Below, one piece after another: positions 7,013 through 14,634 of a stretch of 20,123 nucleotides of DNA. The stretch is taken from the NCBI GenBank assembly GCA_039028695.1, contig JBCCHN010000093.1:1-20123 (forward strand), given 5' to 3'. A program made the position numbers and the translations under genes. The notes beneath the pieces are model-generated. The model was not told the DNA's origin. It saw nothing but the letters and a program-made list of their open reading frames with translations, and did not search any database. This DNA comes from JANQKX01 sp039028695 (lineage in GTDB: Bacteria; Pseudomonadota; Alphaproteobacteria; Kiloniellales; Kiloniellaceae). The first letter of the stretch is position 1; each line of letters begins with the position of its first letter.

Positions 7013-7876
7013 TTAACCGCCGGTCCGTTTAAGGCCGCCGCAACCGCCTTTGACATCCAGGGGATCCGGATCCAATACGCGCCCCGATAAGGCGCCGAGC
7101 CAGTCAAGACCTGAGCGCAAGCGCACGGCGTCACCCACGACAACCAGGGACGGCGGTTCAATACCGTGCGCCTGGACATCGGCGGCACAGTTGGCCAAAT
7201 CGCTTTCCAAAACTTCCTGATCGGCTGTAGAGGCTTTGCTGACCACGGCGACCGGCTCGCCCGGATCACGGCCGGCTGCTATCAGATTCGCTGTAATGCG
7301 GTGCAAATGCTTGAGCGCCATGTAGATCACCAGCACCGGCGAGCCCCGGGCAATGGCGACCCAATCCAGGGAATCCGGCACGTCGCCCCCGGCCATGTGA
7401 CCGGTGATAAAGGTTACGGCGGAATTGGTGTCCCGATGGGTCACGGGAATGCCCGCGTAGGCCAAACCGCCGATGCCACTGGAAATTCCCGGCACGACCC
7501 GAAAAGGCACACCGGCGCCGACCAGGGCCAAGGCCTCCTCCCCCCCGCGCCCAAAGACGAAGGGATCGCCACCTTTAAGCCGCAGCACCCGCTTGCCAGC
7601 CCCTGCCAATTGGATGAGGCGCCTTGAGATATCCACCTGCTTTGGTGACGGTTTACCGCCCCGCTTGCCGGCAAATTCGAGTTGGCAGTCGGGCCCTGCC
7701 AAGGCCAAAATGTCCTCGCCCACCAAGGCGTCATAGACCACCACGTCCGCTTGGCTTAATCCCTTGAGGGCGGTCAAGGTGAGCAGGCCGGGATCACCGG
7801 GTCCGGCGCCGGTGAGCCAAACCCAACCTGGGTCAAGATCCGGCAAAGTGGACGGCAAGGTCATCATGAGGCTCAT
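7013..7876 (-). CDS. cobA: Uroporphyrinogen-III C-methyltransferase
   Basis: This 287-residue, single-domain SAM-dependent enzyme (SUMT) makes precorrin-2 from uroporphyrinogen III, the branch-point step into B12 and siroheme. Family motifs are clear: GAGPGDPGLLTLTALKGL at 23-40, VVVYDALV, RLKGGDPFVFGRGGEE near residue 100, and VVPGISSG. No CysG-type oxidase/ferrochelatase domain is attached. A Gly-rich tail (about the last 20 residues, LDVKGGCGGLKRTGG) extends beyond the fold. Its start codon abuts the 278-bp inverted-repeat element upstream: bases 7875-7876 of the ATG lie in the element's left repeat. No Shine-Dalgarno is visible, and an in-frame ATG four codons in (MMTLPS) is an alternative start. 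It heads the cobA-cobB-permease operon. Confidence 0.95.
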   Translation of the reverse strand: MSLMMTLPSTLPDLDPGWVWLTGAGPGDPGLLTLTALKGLSQADVVVYDALVGEDILALAGPDCQLEFAGKRGGKPSPKQVDISRRLIQLAGAGKRVLRLKGGDPFVFGRGGEEALALVGAGVPFRVVPGISSGIGGLAYAGIPVTHRDTNSAVTFITGHMAGGDVPDSLDWVAIARGSPVLVIYMALKHLHRITANLIAAGRDPGEPVAVVSKASTADQEVLESDLANCAADVQAHGIEPPSLVVVGDAVRLRSGLDWLGALSGRVLDPDPLDVKGGCGGLKRTGG

Positions 7877-7907
7877 ACCAAGGGGCGATAATAATGACCC
7901 CTAGGGA
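7875..7907 (+). repeat. Left terminal inverted repeat of the MITE-like element
   Basis: It matches the reverse complement of 8120-8152 at 31 of 33 bases. The differences are a G/A at the tenth base and a C/A at base 27. Its first two bases belong to the cobA start codon. Confidence 0.9.
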
Positions 7908-8016
7908 TCGCTTCTGGGAAGGTTCGGGTAGGAAGCAACCCGCAGGCGGTACCACTCAGCGTCAAGGCTTGCTGACGCCCCCTTCTCATACTTGGGGCGA
8001 ACCTTCCCAGAAGCGA
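7908..8016. repeat. First hairpin arm inside the element (perfect 19-bp inverted repeat)
   Basis: TCGCTTCTGGGAAGGTTCG at 7908-7926 pairs perfectly with 7998-8016. Short stems nest in the loop: CGGGT/ACCCG at 7925-7929/7938-7942 (overlapping the base of the main stem by two bases) and GCGTCA/TGACGC at 7959-7964/7973-7978. Confidence 0.9.
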
Positions 8017-8028
8017 CCGATACGGCGG

Positions 8029-8116
8029 CTTTCCAGAACTATCGGACATCGTTGACCGCGACTTGCGATGCCCCGCATCGCGGCGCCGCGCTCGCCTAGC
8101 CGAAAGTTCTGGAAAG
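8029..8116. repeat. Second hairpin arm inside the element (17-bp inverted repeat)
   Basis: CTTTCCAGAACTATCGG at 8029-8045 pairs with 8100-8116 with one mismatch. A tight GCGATGC/GCATCGC stem with a 3-base loop lies at 8065-8081. Confidence 0.9.
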
Positions 8117-8119
8117 TCG

Positions 8120-8152
8120 TCCCTATGGGTCATTATTATCGCTCCTTGGTAT
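8120..8152 (-). repeat. Right terminal inverted repeat of the MITE-like element
   Basis: This is the inverted partner of 7875-7907. It ends ...CTCCTTGGTAT, followed by flanking DNA TAGTCTATTC. Only 65 bases then remain before the cbiD start. Confidence 0.9.
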
Positions 8153-8217
8153 TAGTCTATTCAGCTCTTACAGCATCGTACTAGTCAGGAAATACCCCCT
8201 ACTTGTAAAATCGCGCC

Positions 8218-9306
8218 ATGGCAAGAAAACCCGAAGGTCAATTGCGCCGGGGCTGGACCACTGGCGCCTGCGCAGCCGCCGCGACCCGCGCGGCCTACGA
8301 GGCTTTGTTATCGGGCAGCTTTCCCGATCCGGTGTCGATCACCCTGCCGCGCGGCCAGCAACCCGCGTTTGCCCTGGCTTTTCAGGAGATCGGTGAGAAC
8401 CTTGCACGGGCGGGGATCATCAAGGATGCGGGCGATGATCCGGACGTGACCCACCAAGCGATGATCATCTCAACGGTTCGGGCGGGACCTGTCGGTCAAG
8501 GGGTTACCTTCACGGCCGGTGAGGGCGTAGGCACTGTTACCAAGGCCGGATTGCCTTTAGCGGTGGGCGAGCCCGCCATCAACCCGGTACCGCGCCGTAT
8601 GATCCGGGACAACGTCGCGGAGCTAGCGCAGAAATTCGGCGCGGCCGGCGATGTAGCCGTGGAAATATCCGTGCCCGGCGGCAGCGAGCTGGCCAAAAAG
8701 ACCTGGAATCCTCGCTTGGGCATTTTGGGCGGCCTTTCCATTTTGGGCACCACGGGCGTGGTGATCCCCTTTTCCTGTTCCGCTTGGATCCATTCCATTC
8801 ATCGAGGCATCGACGTGGCCCGAGCCGAGAGGCAGGACCATGTGGCCGGATGCACCGGCTCGACCTCGGAAAAAGCGGTGCAAGATCTTTATGGCCTGCC
8901 CGAGACGGCCATGCTTGACATGGGGGACTTTGCCGGGGGACTTCTGAAGTATCTGGCCAAGCACCCTTTACCCAAACTCACCATCGGCGGGGGCTTCGGC
9001 AAACTCTCCAAGTTGGCCCAGGGGCATTTGGATCTTCACTCCGGCCGCAGTCAAGTGAGCCTGGACTGGCTGGCGCGACGGGTCAAAGATATCGGCGGAT
9101 CCGAAGATCTTATGAACCAGGTTCAAGCCGCCAACACCGCGCTTGAAGTGCTGGGTCTCGCCCAGGATAACGGCTTGCCCTTGGCGAACGAGATTGCGCG
9201 TCTGGCTCAGAAAACGGCGCAAAACCTGGTCAGCGATCAGACCCAGGTCCAGGTCGTTGTCTTCGACCGGACAGGTACATTGGTTGGGCGGTCCCATGAC
9301 GACTGA
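8218..9306 (+). CDS. cbiD: Cobalt-precorrin-5B (C1)-methyltransferase CbiD
   Basis: This 362-residue enzyme methylates C1 of the corrin ring in the cobalt-early pathway, taking over the role CobF plays in the oxygen-dependent route. Diagnostic family blocks are LRRGWTTGACAAAATRAA at 9-26 and AGIIKDAGDDPDVTH at 65-79. Further blocks are the Gly-rich GEGVGTVTKAGLPLAVGEPAI region, NPRLGILGGLSILGTTGVV, and GGGFGKLSKLAQGHLDLHS near the C-terminus. Length is normal. The ATG has no strong ribosome site, and it lies 65 bases after the right end of the MITE-like element, which may affect its promoter. It forms a two-gene rightward operon with cobK, overlapping it by 11 bases. Confidence 0.96.
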   Translation: MARKPEGQLRRGWTTGACAAAATRAAYEALLSGSFPDPVSITLPRGQQPAFALAFQEIGENLARAGIIKDAGDDPDVTHQAMIISTVRAGPVGQGVTFTAGEGVGTVTKAGLPLAVGEPAINPVPRRMIRDNVAELAQKFGAAGDVAVEISVPGGSELAKKTWNPRLGILGGLSILGTTGVVIPFSCSAWIHSIHRGIDVARAERQDHVAGCTGSTSEKAVQDLYGLPETAMLDMGDFAGGLLKYLAKHPLPKLTIGGGFGKLSKLAQGHLDLHSGRSQVSLDWLARRVKDIGGSEDLMNQVQAANTALEVLGLAQDNGLPLANEIARLAQKTAQNLVSDQTQVQVVVFDRTGTLVGRSHDD

Positions 9307-10072
9307 CGCGACAGGTCCACGTCGAATATTGATCCTGGGCGGCACCCTGGAAGCCAATAAGCTGGCCGCGGCTTTGAACGAGCAAGCCGTCCTTGAGGTC
9401 ATTACGTCGCTGGCCGGCCGGACAGCCAAGCCCAAGGCCATTGCCGGGCAGGTCAGGGTCGGCGGCTTTGGGGGCGCAGATGGTTTGAAAGCCTATCTGA
9501 AGGATCAGGCGATCAATCTTATGATCGATGCCACCCATCCCTTCGCCGCGCAGATCAGCAGCCATGCGGCGGCAGCGGCAGACCAAGCGGGTATCCCCTT
9601 GCTCCGCCTGTGTCGGCCCGCGTGGCAAGCTGCCCCTAACGATCGATGGATTGGCGTCGACGGACTGGGAGGTGCCGCAAAGGCTTTAAGAGATGCGGGT
9701 TCGCGGGTTTTGCTGACAACCGGGCGACAGGGACTGGGCGCCTTTTCATCTTTAAAGGATCATCACTTCGTCGTGCGTCTGGTCGATGCACCTCGGGAGG
9801 CCCTTCCCCTGCCCTCCTATGAGGTGGAGTTGGGGCGCGGACCCTTTTCCCTACAGGAGGAAGTCGCACTTTTGGAGCGGCACAGCATTCACGTCGTGGT
9901 CGCGAAAAACAGTGGCGGCCCCTCAACCGCCGCCAAACTGGACGCGGCGCGCACCCTGAACCTCCCGGTTATCATGATCGAACGACCGCGCGCTGGATCA
10001 ATGACAGGTCATGAGGTGGAAACCGTGGAAGCTGCTGAGGCTTGGATAGGGAAAAACGGTTGGCTCAGCTAA
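9296..10072 (+). CDS. cobK: Precorrin-6A / cobalt-precorrin-6A reductase
   Basis: This 258-residue NAD(P)H-dependent enzyme reduces the macrocycle double bond of (cobalt-)precorrin-6A (CobK/CbiJ family). Visible family features are the N-terminal nucleotide-binding strand RILILGGTLEANKLA at 10-24, DATHPFAAQISSHA at 78-91, LLTTGRQGLGAF, and VVAKNSGGPSTAAKLDAA, the conserved C-terminal block. The frame extends upstream inside cbiD, but I start at the ATG at 9296 because the family begins just before the ILGGT strand. That start overlaps the cbiD stop by 11 bases, implying translational coupling. Its stop TAA overlaps the oppositely oriented cobM stop in the shared bases CTAA at 10069-10072. Confidence 0.94.
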   Translation: MTTDATGPRRILILGGTLEANKLAAALNEQAVLEVITSLAGRTAKPKAIAGQVRVGGFGGADGLKAYLKDQAINLMIDATHPFAAQISSHAAAAADQAGIPLLRLCRPAWQAAPNDRWIGVDGLGGAAKALRDAGSRVLLTTGRQGLGAFSSLKDHHFVVRLVDAPREALPLPSYEVELGRGPFSLQEEVALLERHSIHVVVAKNSGGPSTAAKLDAARTLNLPVIMIERPRAGSMTGHEVETVEAAEAWIGKNGWLS

Positions 10073-10842
10073 GCCTTGGTGACCTTCCGCTTGGGGCGCA
10101 GGACATGGACATGATCGGCGTCATAAAGCTTGCTGTCCGTGAAGTCGGCTTCGTCCAGCACCCGGCCCACGATGATCAGGGCGGTGCGGGTGATCTTGGT
10201 CGCGCGCACCTTTTGGCGGATGTCGCCGAGGGTACCGCGGATGATCAGCTGGTCCGGCCAAGAGGCACGGTAGAGCACGGCCACCGGGCAATCGGCACCG
10301 TAAAGGGGGGTCAGTTCAGCCTCCACCAATTTCAAGTTCCGCACCGATAGATGAATGGCGATGGTCGCACCCGATTGGGCGAAGGTGGCGAGATCCTCCC
10401 GGTTGGGCATGGGCGAGGATTGCATGGAAGTACGGGTCAAAACGATGGATTGACTCACCTCTGGCAAAGTCAGTTCACATCCCAAGGCCGCGGCCGCGGC
10501 CGCATAGGCGGGCACCCCCGGCGTGATGTCATAGGCAATGCCCAGGGCCTGCAGACGACGAATCTGCTCGCCGATGGCGCCGTACAGCGAGGGGTCGCCG
10601 GAGTGCACACGGGCCACGTCATGACCGGCTTCATGGGCCTTTTCCATCTCGGCGATGATCTCGTCCAATGTCATGGGTGCCGTGTCGATGATCCGCGCAT
10701 CGTCCGGGGCAAAGGCAACGACCTCGGCTGGCACGAGGGAGCCGGCGTAGAGAACCACCGGCGCCGCGGCAATCAAGTCTCGCCCGCGCAAGGTAATGAG
10801 GTCAGGCGCCCCTGGCCCGGCGCCAATGAAGTGTACGGTCAT
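10069..10842 (-). CDS. cobM: Precorrin-4 / cobalt-precorrin-4 C11-methyltransferase
   Basis: This 257-residue SAM-dependent tetrapyrrole methylase acts at C11 (CobM/CbiF). Motifs are the N-terminal MTVHFIGAGPGAPDLITLRG, VVLYAGSLVP, the SAM-site block VARVHSGDPSLYGAIGEQ near residue 80, and ITPGVPAYAAAAAALGCELT; these distinguish it from CobI and CobJ. It is the last gene of the leftward cbiX operon and starts inside the cbiG-cobJ stop (ATGA overlap). It ends tail-to-tail against cobK with a 4-base overlap and no room for an independent terminator between them. Confidence 0.96.
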   Translation of the reverse strand: MTVHFIGAGPGAPDLITLRGRDLIAAAPVVLYAGSLVPAEVVAFAPDDARIIDTAPMTLDEIIAEMEKAHEAGHDVARVHSGDPSLYGAIGEQIRRLQALGIAYDITPGVPAYAAAAAALGCELTLPEVSQSIVLTRTSMQSSPMPNREDLATFAQSGATIAIHLSVRNLKLVEAELTPLYGADCPVAVLYRASWPDQLIIRGTLGDIRQKVRATKITRTALIIVGRVLDEADFTDSKLYDADHVHVLRPKRKVTKA

Positions 10843-12713
10843 GCCACATCTCCCACCGGATCGGTTGCATCATCATCGGATGAAGCCGCCACAGCGATCC
10901 GCTTTTTTTCATAGCCTCGGGGGGTATAGACCCACTCACCTCCGTCAGGTCGGGAGATCCGCCGGCTGGCACTGGAGCCCACCAAAACCAAGGTCAGCAT
11001 ATCCACTTGGTCGGGACCGACCTCGTCCAGTCGATAAACTGTCACCTTTTCGCCGGGGCGCCCCAGATTACGACCCAAAACCACCGGCGTATCCGGCGGC
11101 CGTTGCCCCCGCAAGATCTCCAAAGCGGTGGCGAACTGCTGGGTCCGCCGCTTGGATACCGGATTATAAAAGGCGACCACAAAGTCACCCTTCGCGGCAG
11201 CGTGCAAACGCTGCTCAATGGCCTCCCACGGCGTTAGGAGATCCGAAAGGGAGATGGCGCAAAAATCGTGACCCAGCGGCGCACCAATGCGCGCGGCGGC
11301 GGCCTGCAGCGCGGAAATCCCCGGCGCGACCACAATATCCAAGCGCCGCCACTCGACCTTATCCACCTGATCCAACAGCTCAAACACCAAGGCTGCCATT
11401 GCGTAAATGCCCGGATCGCCGGAACAGATCAGCGCCACCGAGCGGCCCTCGGCCGCCAGGTCAAGGGCGGCCCGCACGCGACGCTCTTCTTCGCCCAAGG
11501 CATAGGCATGGCAGCTTTTGCCCTGCGTCAGGTTCCCCAGCAAATCCAGATAGAGGCCATAGCCAACCAAATCGCTGGCCCGCGCCACCTCGGCCGCCAC
11601 CTGCGGCGTCCGCCAAGCTTGGTCCCCCGGCCCCAGCCCCAGCACGGACAGACGGCCCCGGGGTCGGCCGACCGAATTAGGATCAATGATCCTCGGCGCC
11701 ACTGCGACAGCGGCGGTGGCCCGTTTGGATTTCCGCTTTGGAAGCAGCAAGCGTCCCTCAGGGCCCGCAGCCGCAAGGGCCGCTCCCTCGGCCACGCCGT
11801 GACAACCCACCTCTTGAAAGACTAAATCGGAGGGATTGGCCAATCGGGGCGTTTCTGCCTCCAAGCGGGCCGCGGCAAAAAAGCGAGCCGGCACGCCGAA
11901 GTGATCCGCGACGGCATGAACCGCCGCTTCGTCCGCCTTTACATCCACCGAAAACACGCCGGCCAGGGATAGGGGGGACAGCTTTTCTTCGGCGAGAACT
12001 GCTTCGGCAAGGGCGAGCACCTCTTCCGGGTCCGCATTTCGCTCACAGCCTATTCCGATGGCCAATCGGGTCGGGTGGTAGATCAGCTCGTGAGATGAAC
12101 CTGCCGACGCCTCTAACATCACTGAGATGGATAACTCTCCGGATGGTGACTGCGGCAAGCGGCTTTGCGAAAGCCAAGGCGCGTCGCCTTTAATCCTCAC
12201 CTCCGCACCCGACAGGAGGCTGGCCGTAAAATCCTTGTAGTGTTGCGGGTTTGCCAAGCGCCAACCGACCGGCGGTGCATCCAGAGCCACGCCGAAGCGC
12301 CGATCGCCCGCGGTGGTGACCGCCGGAACGGCATCGAGAATCTTGCCGATGCGCTCGGCCAGGCTGTTGGCACCCCGATGCCCGCCCAATAGGGGGACCA
12401 CCACTGAGGCATCTTCAGCAAGGGCCAGAACCGGCGGCTCCCCGGTCTTGTCTCCCAAGGCGGGGCCGATGGCGCGAATGAGAATGCCGCTAGCACAGAT
12501 CCCAACGATCGGATTGCCTGCTTCAAACAACTGCGCCAAGTGGGCCGTGGCTTTCTCGAACAGACTATCAGCCTGATCCACACGTCCACGAACTCCATGA
12601 AGCTGAGCGCCAGGAAAGTGTTTTTGTAGATCGCGCGCCAGTTCGGCACCCTGTTGCGTCAGGGCGACAAAAATCAAAGGGCGATCATTGCCGGACGGTG
12701 CCGTGTGGGTCAT
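10839..12713 (-). CDS. CbiG-CobJ fusion: cobalt-precorrin-5A hydrolase / precorrin-3B C17-methyltransferase
   Basis: This 624-residue protein joins two pathway steps. Residues about 1-340 are CbiG, which opens the delta-lactone of cobalt-precorrin-5A and releases acetaldehyde. It has GICASGILIRAIGP at 71-84, the central VVVPLLGGHRGANSLAERI at 104-122, and the C-terminal LAIGIGCERN and LVFQEVGCHGVAEGAAL. A Lys/Arg-Ala linker (about 325-352) leads into CobJ/CbiH at about 353-605, the ring-contracting C17-methyltransferase, with RLSVLGLGPGDQAWRTP, LICSGDPGIYAMA, VVAPGISALQAAAARIGAPL and YNPVSKRR. An Asp/Ser tail ends it. Both halves look intact. I chose ATG at 12713, which overlaps the cobI stop as ATGA; an in-frame TTG at 12722 is possible. 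Such fusions are known in other bacteria. Having CbiG rather than CobG supports oxygen-independent ring contraction. Confidence 0.95.
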   Translation of the reverse strand: MTHTAPSGNDRPLIFVALTQQGAELARDLQKHFPGAQLHGVRGRVDQADSLFEKATAHLAQLFEAGNPIVGICASGILIRAIGPALGDKTGEPPVLALAEDASVVVPLLGGHRGANSLAERIGKILDAVPAVTTAGDRRFGVALDAPPVGWRLANPQHYKDFTASLLSGAEVRIKGDAPWLSQSRLPQSPSGELSISVMLEASAGSSHELIYHPTRLAIGIGCERNADPEEVLALAEAVLAEEKLSPLSLAGVFSVDVKADEAAVHAVADHFGVPARFFAAARLEAETPRLANPSDLVFQEVGCHGVAEGAALAAAGPEGRLLLPKRKSKRATAAVAVAPRIIDPNSVGRPRGRLSVLGLGPGDQAWRTPQVAAEVARASDLVGYGLYLDLLGNLTQGKSCHAYALGEEERRVRAALDLAAEGRSVALICSGDPGIYAMAALVFELLDQVDKVEWRRLDIVVAPGISALQAAAARIGAPLGHDFCAISLSDLLTPWEAIEQRLHAAAKGDFVVAFYNPVSKRRTQQFATALEILRGQRPPDTPVVLGRNLGRPGEKVTVYRLDEVGPDQVDMLTLVLVGSSASRRISRPDGGEWVYTPRGYEKKRIAVAASSDDDATDPVGDVA

Positions 12714-13432
12714 GACGTCCAAGCCTCGCCCCGGCGATGCACCAGGATCATGGAAAAATAGGGCACCTCGGCGGTGGCAACATCGGCCAGCGGCATGATC
12801 TTCTGGTTTTCCATGGTGGCCCGTTCCACATAGCGGGCTTGATCGATTAGATCCAATTCACCGAGCACACGCCTTACCTTCTCGAAGTGGCGACCAACCT
12901 TGATGATCGCCACGGCCTCGGAAGCCGTCAGCCTGGCACGCAGAATCTCCTCAGACAGGGGTGCGGGCAAGACCGTGAGGACATCGTTGCGCGCCGCCAA
13001 GGGGGCCCCTAGCGTCGCGGCACAGGCCGTGAGGGAGGACACTCCCGGCACCACCTCCACCGCAAAGTTTTCCGCCATGCGCCCAAAGAGATACATGAAA
13101 GAGCCGTAGAAAAAGGGGTCACCTTCACAGAGAACCGCAACGTCTCGGCCAGCTTGCAGGTGCTCGCCCAAGGCCTCGGCCGCCCAATCGTACACCTCTT
13201 GTGCGGGAAAACGGCTCACCACCATGGGCATGCGAATGGGGATCTCGGTCTGGTGACCCGACAGATGCGGCGCCACGATGGTCCGGGCCAGACTCTCTCC
13301 GGTCTCAGGCGCCGGATAGGCAAGGACAGGTGCGGCTTGCAAAAGGCGCAAGGCCTTAAGAGTGATCAAGTCAGGATCACCAGGGCCAATGCCCAGGCCA
13401 AATAAGCGGCCGAGGTGTGAATGCTCATTCAT
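12710..13432 (-). CDS. cobI: Precorrin-2 / cobalt-factor II C20-methyltransferase
   Basis: This 240-residue SAM-dependent methylase acts at C20 (CobI/CbiL). It shows LFGLGIGPGDPDLITLKALR at the N-terminus, VLAYPAPETGESLAR, the characteristic AVLCEGDPFFYGSFMYLFGR and VVPGVSSLTACAATLGAPLA. I begin at the ATG at 13432, which overlaps the cobL stop as ATGA; a GTG at 13441 is in frame but less likely. Substrate (metal-free or cobalt form) cannot be read from sequence, but CbiX in the same operon suggests the cobalt form. Confidence 0.95.
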   Translation of the reverse strand: MNEHSHLGRLFGLGIGPGDPDLITLKALRLLQAAPVLAYPAPETGESLARTIVAPHLSGHQTEIPIRMPMVVSRFPAQEVYDWAAEALGEHLQAGRDVAVLCEGDPFFYGSFMYLFGRMAENFAVEVVPGVSSLTACAATLGAPLAARNDVLTVLPAPLSEEILRARLTASEAVAIIKVGRHFEKVRRVLGELDLIDQARYVERATMENQKIMPLADVATAEVPYFSMILVHRRGEAWTS

Positions 13433-14634
13433 TGTTTGCACCCGGCATATTGTGTGATTGGGGCCAGGGGCCGCCAGGAATTAAATGACCCTAAAGGTGC
13501 CGCGCGGGAAATGGCGAGACGCACGAGCTCCCCGCCATGGCGGGCCTGCCAATCAAGCACCGCACGGTCGCCTTCAAGTGTCACCGAATTACAAACTAAC
13601 CGGCCACCAGGCTTCAGGGCCTGCCATGCCGCCGGCAAAAGTTCTTCCTCAGCCAGGCCGCCGCCGATAAAGATAGCATCCGGCGCTTCCAAACCCTCAA
13701 AGGCTTCAGGCGCCGTTCCGTCGACGATTTTCAACAAAGGTGTGCCCAATGCGGTGGCATTTTCCGTGATGAAGCCGCGGCGCGCCGCCACCCTCTCGAT
13801 GGCGATGGCCCGCCCATTGGGTGCTGCCCGCATCCATTCGATGGCAATGGAGCCACTGCCGGCGCCCACATCCCACAGGAGCTGCCCGGGAACCGGCGCG
13901 AGGGACGACATAGTGATCGCTCGCACCTCCCGCTTGGTGATCAAGCCATCGTGACGGAAGGCATCATCCGGCAATCCGGGAGAACGTTGAAGCACAACCC
14001 GCCCCGGTGCCGCCTCACAGGCCACAGCAATGGTGTTGAAGGCGGCCCCTTCTTGCTCATCCCAGTCGGCAGCCGCACCCTCCATTCGGCGCTCCCGCTC
14101 GCCACCCATATGTTCCAGAACGGTCATTGGGCTGGCACCGTAACCTTGGGTCTTCAAGAGTGCCGAAACCTCTGCCGGGGAATGGGCGCCGTCGCTCAAC
14201 AATAATAAGCGGCGGCCTGGTTGCAAATAAGAGGCCATGATGGAGAGGGGCCGACCGTGCAGGGTTAGGCAATCCACATCGGCGAGACTCCAGCCCATAC
14301 GGGCCGCCGCCAAGCTGAAGGCGGAGACGCCGGGGATAATGATCATCTCCTCTCGCGGGATGCGCCGGGCCAGGGTCACGCCGATACCGTAATGCATGGG
14401 GTCGCCGGTCGCCAAGATACAGACCCTTTGGCCCCGCCGCGATTCGATGTCGGCCACCAAAGCGCTTAAGGGACTGGGCCAGGTAAGGCGTTCGCGGCCG
14501 TCGTCGGGAACCATGGCCAAGTGGCGTTCCCCGCCGATCAAGACCTGGGCATCGTCCAGCAGGCTTTGGGCGGCGGGCGTCAAGCCGGGGAGTCCCTCCT
14601 CCCCAAGTCCGACGATAGAAAGCCAGGGGGTCAT
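13429..14634 (-). CDS. cobL: Precorrin-6B C5,15-methyltransferase (decarboxylating), CbiE-CbiT fusion
   Basis: This 401-residue bifunctional enzyme methylates C5 and C15 and decarboxylates the C12 acetate side chain. The N-terminal CbiE-like tetrapyrrole methylase (1 to about 205) has LSIVGLGEEGLPGLTPAA, ILATGDPMHYGIGVTLAR and IIPGVSAFSLAAARMGW. The C-terminal CbiT-like Rossmann methyltransferase (about 220-395) has ITKREVRAI and the SAM-binding WDVGAGSGSIAIEW at 254-267, then AIAIERVAAR, DAIFIGGGL and LKPGGRLVCNSV. The fused CobL arrangement is typical of proteobacteria. It overlaps cobH upstream and cobI downstream by ATGA. Confidence 0.96.
   Translation of the reverse strand: MTPWLSIVGLGEEGLPGLTPAAQSLLDDAQVLIGGERHLAMVPDDGRERLTWPSPLSALVADIESRRGQRVCILATGDPMHYGIGVTLARRIPREEMIIIPGVSAFSLAAARMGWSLADVDCLTLHGRPLSIMASYLQPGRRLLLLSDGAHSPAEVSALLKTQGYGASPMTVLEHMGGERERRMEGAAADWDEQEGAAFNTIAVACEAAPGRVVLQRSPGLPDDAFRHDGLITKREVRAITMSSLAPVPGQLLWDVGAGSGSIAIEWMRAAPNGRAIAIERVAARRGFITENATALGTPLLKIVDGTAPEAFEGLEAPDAIFIGGGLAEEELLPAAWQALKPGGRLVCNSVTLEGDRAVLDWQARHGGELVRLAISRAAPLGSFNSWRPLAPITQYAGCKQ

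Larger units (their letters stand above)
7875..8152. mobile_element. MITE-like element with 33-bp terminal inverted repeats
   Basis: The two ends, 7875-7907 and 8120-8152, are inverted copies of each other matching at 31 of 33 positions. They begin ATACCAAGG and contain GCGATAATAATGACCC. Inside lie two further long inverted repeats: a perfect 19-bp pair at 7908-7926/7998-8016, and a 17-bp pair with one mismatch at 8029-8045/8100-8116. Each arm has smaller hairpins in its loop (7959-7964/7973-7978 and 8065-8071/8075-8081). The outermost bases read ...TACCAAGG and CCTTGGTA..., so a TA target duplication, typical of IS630/Tc1-type insertion, is possible, with the element proper at 7878-8149. It has no transposase. 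The 86-codon frame crossing it looks non-coding. It fills the divergent gap between cobA and cbiD. A structured RNA or other palindromic repeat is the alternative. Confidence 0.8.

Noticed and set aside
7873..8133. 86-codon minus-strand frame crossing the MITE-like element and ending at the cobA start
   Set aside because: Its sequence is Arg/Ser/Pro-rich and is produced by the inverted repeats themselves. It has no recognisable domain and no ribosome site; treated as non-coding.
4321..8158. Shared 10-mer GTATTAGTCT at 4321 and 8149
   Set aside because: A single 10-base match is expected by chance in 20 kb and does not extend.
7877..8217. Possible cobalamin riboswitch upstream of cobA or cbiD
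   Set aside because: The gap is structured and lies before B12 genes, but I see no B12-box (GCCACTG-type core) on either strand. The structure is explained by symmetric inverted repeats.
10796..11680. Pro/Arg-rich 294-codon plus-strand frame opposite cbiG-cobJ and cobM
   Set aside because: Composition is typical of antisense frames in GC-rich DNA, and the minus-strand genes are well supported.
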